From positions 1 to 6,452 of the forward strand of contig DATMBL010000259.1 in the NCBI GenBank assembly GCA_035559295.1: a DNA stretch of 6,452 nt. The letters run 5' to 3'. Below are positions 1-5,911 of this stretch, in pieces (within the stretch, counting starts at the first letter, position 1; every line of letters begins with the position of its first letter). A model generated the notes under the pieces. It was not told where the DNA came from. It saw only the letters and a list, made by a program, of their open reading frames with translations, and searched no databases. The DNA is from DATMBL01 sp035559295 (GTDB lineage: Bacteria; Desulfobacterota; Binatia; UBA9968). The translations under genes were made by a program, and so were the position numbers.

Positions 1-1
1 C

Positions 2-778
2 CGCCTCGCTTTCTACTGTGTGCTGGGGATCGCCATTATCTGGTACTACAAGCGAGCCGTTCGCAGCAGAGCCGTGGGGCTGGTGCTGAGCGCCGCGATT
101 CCGGGGCTCGCCGTTGCTGCCTTGATGACGGCGTCGCGGAGCGGGTTACTGAATCTGGTGGCGGTGTTTGCACTGGTCTCCATGGAAGGCCGCTTCAGCC
201 TCAAACGCCAGCTCAACGTGATGCTTTCAGTGGCTCTGGTGGTTTTTGTCGCAGGAGACCTCTTATCGGAAACCCATCTCGAACGGTTGGGCAATATCCC
301 CTTCATCAGCTCGAGCGGTTCCAAGGGAGAGAGTTCCACGGAGAAACGGATCAACACGTTGGTCCATGGGGCCAAGATCGTCGCCGACAAGCCGGTTGCG
401 GGAACGGGCATCGGTAATTTTCGCTGGACGCGTCTGCAAAAATTCGGATCGGTTGGGCCGCCGCACAACTCGTATCTTTGGGCTGCCACCGAAGGGGGCA
501 TTACGGCGCTGGCTTTGTATCTCTTGATCTTCTGGCTGGCCTTTCACCGGGCCTTGGAGGTCGAACGATTTTCCACGAACCCGGAGCTTCGCCTGATTGC
601 GAGCGGTATTCGCACCGGGTTGATGTCATTCCTATTTTTTAGCCTGTTCGCGGATTTCTGGTTGAATATCATGGCGTACGTGCTCGTGGGCTTGGCCGTG
701 GCGCTCAAGAATGCTTCCGATGCGGAGTCGAAAGCGGAGTACATTCCAGGAGCGAACAAGCCGGCGGTCCCCGTATGA
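2..778 (+). CDS. O-antigen ligase / polymerase-like membrane protein (Wzy_C type), 5' end missing
   Basis: This is the C-terminal part (258 codons visible) of a polytopic membrane protein of the O-antigen ligase/Wzy polymerase superfamily. The frame is open to the left edge, so the GTG at 20 is probably internal and not the true start. The landmarks are a TASRSG motif after a hydrophobic segment, a long extracytoplasmic loop, then GTGIGNF and PPHNSYLW followed by EGG and another hydrophobic helix. This G-x-G-x-G-x-F ... HN-x-YL ... E-x-G order is the usual Wzy_C signature. Two or three more hydrophobic segments follow, then a short polar tail. Family members use undecaprenyl-diphosphate-linked glycans on the periplasmic face, either polymerising repeat units or transferring the glycan to an acceptor. 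Sequence alone does not separate the two roles. The stop overlaps the next gene's ATG (ATGA), which suggests translational coupling. Confidence 0.88.
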   Translation, partial: RLAFYCVLGIAIIWYYKRAVRSRAVGLVLSAAIPGLAVAALMTASRSGLLNLVAVFALVSMEGRFSLKRQLNVMLSVALVVFVAGDLLSETHLERLGNIPFISSSGSKGESSTEKRINTLVHGAKIVADKPVAGTGIGNFRWTRLQKFGSVGPPHNSYLWAATEGGITALALYLLIFWLAFHRALEVERFSTNPELRLIASGIRTGLMSFLFFSLFADFWLNIMAYVLVGLAVALKNASDAESKAEYIPGANKPAVPV

Positions 779-2025
779 ACCGAGCGCAACATGCTGACGG
801 TTCGAGACCGCGTCTCGCCGTCATTTTCAGTCGGTTTCCGGTCTGGAACCAAATCTTTGCCGTGAATGATTTCGTTGAGCTGGAACGCGCCGGGTTCGAA
901 ATCGAGATCTTTACGTTGCGGAGGGAGCAGGAGGCGATCCGGCAACCGGAAAACGATCGGTTCAGGAACCGCGTGCATTACGCGTTTCTCCTTTCGCCGG
1001 CCCTGTTGTGGGAAAACTTGAAGGCATGGTGCCGCCCGCGAACGTGGCGGCTGTTCGGCGCGATCGTCGCCGGCACGCGAGACCGTCGGATGGAATTTCT
1101 CAAGACGCTGTTTCTGTTTCCGCAGGCGGTTTACTTCGCTCGCGTGATGCAGCAAAGAGGGATCCGGCACATTCACGCCGCCTGGGCCAGTTATCCGGCT
1201 ACCGCGGCGTGGATCGTGTCCGAGATCACCTCCATACCGTTCAGCTTCAGCTCGCATGCGTATGACATCTATATGGTGCGCTCGCTTCTCCGGGAAAAGA
1301 TCGAACGCTCGCGATTCGTCGTGACCTGCGCGGAGACCAATCGCCAGGCGCTGGTCGATATTGCGGGCCGGAGCGCCGATGGAAAAATCTTTGTTCACCG
1401 CCACGGCACCGACCTGGAACGTTTCCGGCCGTCGCTTGCAGCGGCTGTCCGGCACGAACCTGGATGGCGGCTTTTAGCCTGCGGCTTTCTCGCCAACTAC
1501 AAGGGTTTTGCTTTTCTGATCGAAGCCTGCGCGCTCTTGAGGGATCAAGGCCGTCAATTTGAGTGTGTCATCATCGGCCGCGGCCCCCAGGAAAAGTACC
1601 TGCTCAACCGTATTCGGGAAACCCGACTTACAGGACTCGTTCGGATTATCCCGCCGATGCCTCAAACCGAACTGGCCCGGTACTATCATCGAGCGGACGT
1701 TTTCATTCATCCGTCCGTGGTCACGCGAACGGGAAACCGTGACGTCATCCCCAATGTGCTGGTTGAAGCCATGGCCTCGGGCACGCCGGTCATCTCTACC
1801 CGTCTTTCCGGGATCCAGGAACTCATCGAGAACGGGCGGAATGGTATCCTGGTGCCGTCGGCCGATCCCCAAGCGCTGGCCGAGGCGATTACGTGTCTGA
1901 TGAAAGATCCCGTAAAGCGCGCACGCCTGGCCCAGGCGGCCCAACGGACGGTAGCGCAGGCTTACGATCGGCGTAAGAACGCCGAGGGGTTGATACGGAC
2001 CTTCATGGCTCACGTCGCATCGTAG
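775..2025 (+). CDS. Glycosyltransferase, GT4-type (GT-B fold)
   Basis: This is a 416-residue cytosolic or membrane-associated glycosyltransferase, a normal length for GT4. The N-terminal acceptor domain begins RLAVIFSRFPVWNQIF (13-28) and contains HIHAAWASYPATAAW (132-146) and SSHAYDIY (159-166). The C-terminal nucleotide-sugar domain starts around residue 232 and carries ANYKGFAFLIEA (240-251), IIGRGPQEKYL (266-276) and the donor-site block DVIPNVLVEAMASGTPVI (323-340). In the classical E-x7-E motif the first acidic residue is Asp323 and the second is Glu331, a D-x7-E variant. Such enzymes transfer a sugar from a nucleotide donor, retaining the anomeric configuration, to a growing lipid-linked oligosaccharide; donor and acceptor cannot be read from the sequence. 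ATG at 775 overlaps the upstream TGA, and only a weak GGCGG (763-767) precedes it, so translation may depend on coupling. An 85-nt spacer follows. Confidence 0.93.
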   Translation: MNRAQHADGSRPRLAVIFSRFPVWNQIFAVNDFVELERAGFEIEIFTLRREQEAIRQPENDRFRNRVHYAFLLSPALLWENLKAWCRPRTWRLFGAIVAGTRDRRMEFLKTLFLFPQAVYFARVMQQRGIRHIHAAWASYPATAAWIVSEITSIPFSFSSHAYDIYMVRSLLREKIERSRFVVTCAETNRQALVDIAGRSADGKIFVHRHGTDLERFRPSLAAAVRHEPGWRLLACGFLANYKGFAFLIEACALLRDQGRQFECVIIGRGPQEKYLLNRIRETRLTGLVRIIPPMPQTELARYYHRADVFIHPSVVTRTGNRDVIPNVLVEAMASGTPVISTRLSGIQELIENGRNGILVPSADPQALAEAITCLMKDPVKRARLAQAAQRTVAQAYDRRKNAEGLIRTFMAHVAS

Positions 2026-2110
2026 CCGCACCCACGCAGAACCACCCGACTGAACTCCCGCCAACGGCGCGAAGCATGCACTGAGCGGCGTCGAACCGAA
2101 CGCCAACCCG
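2026..2110 (+). other. 85-nt intergenic spacer with weak hairpin
   Basis: This noncoding gap lies between the GT4 gene and the acyltransferase gene. It is C-rich, with no obvious Shine-Dalgarno and no T-run terminator. GGCGT (2087-2091) can pair with ACGCC (2100-2104) around an 8-nt loop, ending six bases before the downstream ATG. Five pairs is weak and could be chance. I see no convincing -35/-10 promoter pair. Confidence 0.4.
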
Positions 2111-3055
2111 ATGAGTTACGCATTGGATTTGATAGCAAACACGCCATCGATCACCGAGTACGCTGCGGCGCTAAGGCACCACGGCATCGCGGTCTTGCCC
2201 GGGACGGAAAACACGATCTGGGTGCGGCACGACGCCGGAGCGATGATGCGCGTGCCGAGGTTTCATCTCGGCCCGGTGCCTACGGGGCAAGCCAGGGATG
2301 TTACATGGCGCGGCCGCGTGGCTGCGGCCAGCTATTTGGTCCCCGTGGATAACGATCACCCCGCGAATGCATACGTCTATGTTTGCACGGACCGCGAGTA
2401 CGCGCTCGACAAGCTGCCCGTCGCGATGCGTCGCAACGTCCGACGAGGTCTCAAAGAGCTGAGGATCGCGCCATTGACTTCCGGTGAACTGCTGATGTGC
2501 GGCGCGCAGCCGTTTTTCGACACTCGCCGCCGGGTCGGATTGAGCGACGGCACAGCGGATGAGTTCAAGCGGCGTTTCGGATGGCGAAGCGCATGCCGCG
2601 GACACACCTTTCTGGGCGCGTGGCGCGGCGATCAACTGGCGGCTTTCCTGTCGCTGATCGAAGTCGATGACTGGATGGAAATCGAAAGCTGCTACTCGAT
2701 GAATGCCTTGTTGTCCTTTCGACCGAACGACACGTTGATGTACAGCGCGATCTTCCATTACCTGCGCGAACGGCAATGTCGCGTCGTATGCTACGGGTTG
2801 AGCTCGATTCAGGCGGAGAATAATGCCGCCGGGCTCTTCGCCTTTAAACTAAAGGTTGGGTTCGAGGCGAAAGCGGTCCACCGCGTATTCGCGCTCCATC
2901 CGTTTTTAAGACCTTTTGTCAACCGCCTAACGTGGCGCGGCATGAATGTGGCCCTGCGCTTTTGGCCGAGGGGCCGAGTGCTCAAAAAAGCCGAGGGCAT
3001 GCTCGCCTATGTCTTGGGCCACGCCAGATTGCCGGACGCGGCGCAAAGAGCGTAG
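2111..3055 (+). CDS. FemAB-like / GNAT-fold acyltransferase
   Basis: This 314-residue soluble protein looks like the FemAB-related double-GNAT acyltransferases often found in polysaccharide clusters. Visible landmarks are the N-terminal segment with IWVRH and VPRFHLGPVP (36-57), a basic helix AMRRNVRRGLKE (105-116), and the C-terminal GNAT-like core: FLGAWRGDQLAAFLSL (167-182), then a central strand, MYSAIFHYLRERQC (210-223) and FAFKLKVGFEAKAV (243-256). The FAFKLKVGF block is typical of these proteins. FemAB enzymes add amino acids from aminoacyl-tRNA to peptidoglycan, while relatives in exopolysaccharide clusters are presumed to acylate a sugar; the substrate here is unknown. With a sugar aminotransferase in the same operon, N-acylation of an amino sugar is a reasonable inference. 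The ATG at 2111 lacks an upstream purine-rich ribosome site. The conserved-looking N-terminal block argues against the later ATGs near 2243. Confidence 0.78.
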   Translation: MSYALDLIANTPSITEYAAALRHHGIAVLPGTENTIWVRHDAGAMMRVPRFHLGPVPTGQARDVTWRGRVAAASYLVPVDNDHPANAYVYVCTDREYALDKLPVAMRRNVRRGLKELRIAPLTSGELLMCGAQPFFDTRRRVGLSDGTADEFKRRFGWRSACRGHTFLGAWRGDQLAAFLSLIEVDDWMEIESCYSMNALLSFRPNDTLMYSAIFHYLRERQCRVVCYGLSSIQAENNAAGLFAFKLKVGFEAKAVHRVFALHPFLRPFVNRLTWRGMNVALRFWPRGRVLKKAEGMLAYVLGHARLPDAAQRA

Positions 3056-3065
3056 GAAAAGGAAG

Positions 3066-3151
3066 GTTGAAGTTGAGGCTGAGGGCAAAGAGCAAAGGGC
3101 GGGCAGGAGAGCCAGCGACGAGTGCTAAGCGGTGAGTGGTCAGTGGGTCGA
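3066..3151 (+). repeat. Degenerate short tandem repeats (6- and 7-mers) in spacer
   Basis: The 106-nt gap between the acyltransferase and the beta-helix gene holds a purine-rich run built of decaying short repeats. These are GTTGAA/GTTGAG/GCTGAG (3066-3083), GCAAAGA/GCAAAGG (3085-3098), and GGTGAGT/GGTCAGT/GGGTCGA (3131-3151). GCAAAGAGC at 3085-3093 also occurs at 3043-3051, inside the end of the acyltransferase gene, exactly 42 bases upstream. The copies are short and imperfect, so part of this could be compositional bias. I see no open reading frame of known type and no terminator. Confidence 0.5.
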
Positions 3152-3157
3152 GAGGGA
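3151..3157 (+). promoter_or_regulatory. Ribosome binding site choosing ATG 3162
   Basis: AGAGGGA lies a few bases before ATG 3162. No comparable site precedes the in-frame GTG at 3132. This supports the shorter reading, which also puts the signal peptide directly at the N-terminus. Confidence 0.65.
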
Positions 3158-3161
3158 CAGG

Positions 3162-4232
3162 ATGAGCGGTAGGTGGTTACGCATGGTGATTCCGGCAGCC
3201 GGTCTCTTAGCGCTCGCGCCAATGCGTTCCGTATACGCGCGCTACGAAGGTTTCGGCGCCTGGACCCCGGGCGGCGATCGTGGTGCCCGTGTCGAAGTTA
3301 CCTCACTTGCTGACTCGGGTCCCGGCACGTTGCGTGATGCCCTGCGCAAGGGCGACAACATTACCGTTGTTTTTAAAGTGGGCGGTGTCATCGAGCTGCA
3401 AAAGCGGCTCGAGATCCGCCGCCGTTCCCATATCACGATTGACGGCTCGACGGCTCCGGAACCCGGCATCACCTTAAAGGGACACTCTCTCTACATTCGA
3501 GGCTCGCATGACATCATCCTCACGCATCTCCGCGTGCGCGCCTCCCGTTCGGACGGTATTCTGGTCTGGGACGGATCGTACAACGTGGTGATCGATCATT
3601 GCTCAATCACGGATTCAGCGGACGAAAATATCAACATCACCGAAGACACCCGGGACGTGACTGTGTCGTGGAACATTATCGGCGATACGCGTCCGGAATC
3701 GTTCGCCCTCAAGAGCAAAGGGATGCTCATTGCGAATTTCAAAAAGGGTCCGGTGACGCGCATCTCCTTGCATCACAATTTTTTCACCAATCAGTTTCAG
3801 AGGAGTCCTCAGATAGCCACCCCGGGTCTGTTCGATATTCGCAATAACGTGATTCACAACTGGATGGCTTACGGGATCAGGCTGCGCCAGGGCGCGGCGG
3901 GCAACCTTATCAATAATGTCTTTGAGAGCGAACGGAACCCGGAAAAAGCCGTGATTCTGGAGGACCGCGGCCCGAGCGCGGTGGCGGTGTTCGCTCATGG
4001 AAATATCGGGCCTGGCGCTTTGAATGTGAACCGTTTGGGAAGGGTGTCGGGCCCGTTTTCCGTTCCGCGCGTCTCGACGGAATCGGCAGCCGAAGCGGAA
4101 ATGAAAGTATTGGAGAACGCCGGGGCTCACCCGCGCGACGCCGTTGACCGGAGTCTCGTCGCTTCGCGTCAGAACAGGGCCAGACCCACCCAAGAGTCGG
4201 TTGGGGCATTTGAGGCCGGCGACGACGGGTAG
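3162..4232 (+). CDS. Secreted right-handed beta-helix protein, pectate lyase (PL1)-like
   Basis: This is a 356-residue exported protein. Arg4 and Arg7, then a hydrophobic stretch (8-20) and a likely cleavage after VYA (24-26), form a Sec-type signal peptide. The mature part follows the PL1-like pattern: GAWTPGGDRGARVEVTSLAD (32-51) and SGPGTLRDAL (52-61), then ITIDGSTAPEPGITLKG (91-107), VVIDHCSITDSADENI (142-157), VTVSW (166-170), SKGMLI (185-190), ISLHHNFFTNQFQRSPQ (201-217), IRNNVIHNW (226-234) and a closing GAHPRDAVDR (321-330). By analogy with PelC-type lyases, Asp145 and Asp154/Glu155 are candidate calcium ligands, Lys186 a substrate ligand and Arg214 the catalytic base. The second Arg of the usual R-x-P-x-x-R signature is Ala219. 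The likely role is beta-elimination of a uronate-containing glycan in the periplasm or outside. The substrate may be the polymer made by this cluster and not plant pectin. An in-frame GTG at 3132 is a less likely start. Confidence 0.87.
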   Translation: MSGRWLRMVIPAAGLLALAPMRSVYARYEGFGAWTPGGDRGARVEVTSLADSGPGTLRDALRKGDNITVVFKVGGVIELQKRLEIRRRSHITIDGSTAPEPGITLKGHSLYIRGSHDIILTHLRVRASRSDGILVWDGSYNVVIDHCSITDSADENINITEDTRDVTVSWNIIGDTRPESFALKSKGMLIANFKKGPVTRISLHHNFFTNQFQRSPQIATPGLFDIRNNVIHNWMAYGIRLRQGAAGNLINNVFESERNPEKAVILEDRGPSAVAVFAHGNIGPGALNVNRLGRVSGPFSVPRVSTESAAEAEMKVLENAGAHPRDAVDRSLVASRQNRARPTQESVGAFEAGDDG

Positions 4233-4242
4233 GCTTTGTCGG

Positions 4243-4250
4243 CGGGAGAG
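4243..4250 (+). promoter_or_regulatory. Ribosome binding site choosing ATG 4260
   Basis: GGGAGAGG ends nine bases before ATG 4260. The alternative in-frame TTG at 4236 lies upstream of this motif, with no good site of its own, and would add eight residues before the conserved GT2 start. Confidence 0.65.
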
Positions 4251-4259
4251 GCAGTTGAG

Positions 4260-5327
4260 ATGCAAGCTGTGAGCGCACCCAGCGTTTCGATCATAATCCC
4301 ATGCCGCAACGAAGCGGATCATATTGAAGCGTGCCTGCGTTCAATCTTGGCTCAGGACGCGGATGGACTTGCTTTCGAAGTGATTGTCGCCGACGGGATG
4401 TCGGACGACGGCACACGCGAAATTCTGCGCCGTCTCGCGGCAGAGGATCCGCGCTTGATCATGATCGATAACCCTCAGCAAATCGTTTCAACCGGACTCA
4501 ATTTGGGCATCCGGTCGGCGCGGGGTGAGGTGGTGCTGCGTATGGACGTGCACACGGAGTACGCGTCCGATTATCTTCGGCAGTGCCTGAAGGTGCTGGA
4601 AGAAAGCGGCGCGGATAATGTCGGCGGGCCGTGGGTAGCCAGAGGCAAGGGATACGTGGGCCGGACGATTGCAGCGACCTTCCAATCTCCTTTCGCGGTC
4701 GGCGGATCGCGGGCGCATGCGGCGGATTACGAAGGCCCGGTGGACACGGTTTACCTGGGGTGCTGGAAGCGGGACGTTTTCAAGCGCGTCGGTTTCTTCG
4801 ACGAGGAACTGGTGCGCAACCAGGATGACGAGTTCAATCTGCGTTTGGTCCGCGCCGGCGGCAAAATCTGGCAATCACCGCGAATCAAGAGCTGGTACAC
4901 GGCTCGCGGATCTCTCGGAGCACTCTTCCGTCAATACATGCAGTATGGATACTGGAAAGTTCGCGTCATTCAGAAGCACAGGATGCCCGCCTCGGTCATG
5001 TATCTCGTTCCCGGTGTGTTCGTTTTCACGCTCCTGCTTTTGAGCGCCGCTTCTATTTTCCTCCCGCTGGCGCGGTATGGGTTGGCTTTGACGGCGAGCG
5101 CCTATGTCGGCGCGCTTTCGATCGCGTCGGTGGTTACGGCAGTACGGTCGCAGCCCAGCTTTCTCTTTTTGCTTCCCGTCGTGTTTGCTTGCTTCCATTT
5201 CGGCTTCGGCATCGGCTTTCTCCACGGAGTGCTCGATTTCCTCGTTCTCCGGCGCGGGCCGCGCGCGCAGTTCGCAGCTCTGACTCGTCAGTCACCGGCG
5301 TCACGCGGTAACCCGGCAGGCGTTTGA
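4260..5327 (+). CDS. Glycosyltransferase family 2, succinoglycan ExoA-like
   Basis: This 355-residue inner-membrane glycosyltransferase has its catalytic domain facing the cytosol. The GT-A domain starts VSIIIPCRNEADHIEACL (9-26). VIVADGMSDDGT (41-52) is the nucleotide-binding region, and the D-x-D position is read as RMDVH (94-98). The ExoA-type signature follows: GADNVGGPW (117-125), SPFAVGGS (143-150), VDTVYLGCWKRDVF (161-174), FDEELVRNQDDEFNLRL (180-196) and RQYMQYGYWK (224-233). Three hydrophobic segments at about 247-270, 274-294 and 300-328 are likely membrane helices. ExoA in rhizobia adds a glucose to the lipid-linked succinoglycan precursor. Here only the subfamily resemblance is claimed, so no symbol is given, and the donor sugar is unknown. 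The gene follows the lyase gene by 27 bases, and its TGA overlaps the next ATG (TGATG). Confidence 0.92.
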   Translation: MQAVSAPSVSIIIPCRNEADHIEACLRSILAQDADGLAFEVIVADGMSDDGTREILRRLAAEDPRLIMIDNPQQIVSTGLNLGIRSARGEVVLRMDVHTEYASDYLRQCLKVLEESGADNVGGPWVARGKGYVGRTIAATFQSPFAVGGSRAHAADYEGPVDTVYLGCWKRDVFKRVGFFDEELVRNQDDEFNLRLVRAGGKIWQSPRIKSWYTARGSLGALFRQYMQYGYWKVRVIQKHRMPASVMYLVPGVFVFTLLLLSAASIFLPLARYGLALTASAYVGALSIASVVTAVRSQPSFLFLLPVVFACFHFGFGIGFLHGVLDFLVLRRGPRAQFAALTRQSPASRGNPAGV

Positions 5328-5911
5328 TGAAGCGCGCGTTCGATATTTCTGTCGCCGCCGTCGGCTTGTTTATTTTGGCGCCGCTTCTCGGGCTCATCGC
5401 TCTCGTCATTCGCGCCACGTCGCCGGGTCCGGTTTTTTACGGCAGCACCAGGATAGGTCTGGGCGGGAAGCCTTTCACGATGTTGAAGTTCCGAACGATG
5501 GTGGTCGGTGCTGACCGACTCGGGCCTCTGATCACCGCCGGCAACGATCCGAGAATCACGCCAATCGGCCGCATCTTACGCCGCACCAAGCTCGATGAGC
5601 TGCCGACGCTTTGGAACGTACTGAAAGGCGATATGAGTATCGTAGGACCGCGACCGGAAAATCCCAAATCGGCCGCGCTTTACAATGCAACCCAGAGAAG
5701 TCTCTGGCAAGTGAGGCCCGGCATTACCAGCCTGGCGACCCTAAAATATCGTCATGAGGAGACCCTCTTGGCGACAAAGCCGGATTTGGAGAGCGCGTAT
5801 TTTCAGATCATGCAAGATAAACTCGCTCTGGAGCTGGCGTACATGGAGCGGCAATCCTTTTGGGGCGACATGCGGATCATCTTGCGAACGCTGGTTGAGG
5901 TCTTCAGATGA
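5327..5911 (+). CDS. Undecaprenyl-phosphate sugar phosphotransferase (small monotopic phosphoglycosyl transferase)
   Basis: This 194-residue enzyme of the bacterial sugar transferase family probably starts polysaccharide repeat-unit assembly by moving a sugar-1-phosphate from a nucleotide sugar to undecaprenyl phosphate. It is close to the minimal catalytic size (PglC-like), without the extra N-terminal membrane domain of WcaJ/WbaP-type proteins. The N-terminal MKRAFDISVAAVGLFILAPL (1-20) begins a re-entrant membrane helix that turns at SPGP (32-35). Next come FTMLKFRTM (50-58), the catalytic Asp-Glu pair in RTKLDELPTLWNVLKGDMS (86-104, D90-E91), VGPRPE (106-111) and RPGIT (130-134). All family hallmark residues are present. 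The chosen ATG at 5327 shares a base with the upstream stop; the TTG one codon earlier would add only one Met. The gene overlaps the downstream aminotransferase by four bases. Confidence 0.95.
   Translation: MKRAFDISVAAVGLFILAPLLGLIALVIRATSPGPVFYGSTRIGLGGKPFTMLKFRTMVVGADRLGPLITAGNDPRITPIGRILRRTKLDELPTLWNVLKGDMSIVGPRPENPKSAALYNATQRSLWQVRPGITSLATLKYRHEETLLATKPDLESAYFQIMQDKLALELAYMERQSFWGDMRIILRTLVEVFR
5895..5900 (+). promoter_or_regulatory. Ribosome binding site for the aminotransferase gene
   Basis: TTGAGG ends seven bases before ATG 5908, inside the coding end of the sugar transferase gene. It supports that start over the ATG one codon downstream at 5911. Confidence 0.55.

Noticed and set aside
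544..1455. 303-codon open frame on the minus strand
   Set aside because: It lies opposite the ligase-like and GT4 genes, has no recognisable domain and a composition typical of antisense shadows in GC-rich DNA.
2087..2104. Possible terminator or riboswitch in the 85-nt spacer
   Set aside because: There is only a five-pair stem with no T-run and no known aptamer-like layout, so it is too weak to call.
1474..2106. 210-codon minus-strand frame covering the 2026-2110 spacer
   Set aside because: Most of it is antisense to the GT4 donor domain and it has no family resemblance, so it does not explain the spacer.
2932..3135. Small plus-strand frames spanning the repeat-bearing spacer
   Set aside because: They begin inside the acyltransferase gene in other frames and encode low-complexity Arg/Lys/Ala-rich peptides expected from purine-rich repeats.
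3615..4322. 235-codon open frame on the minus strand
   Set aside because: It is opposite the beta-helix gene, which has clear family motifs. The antisense product shows none.
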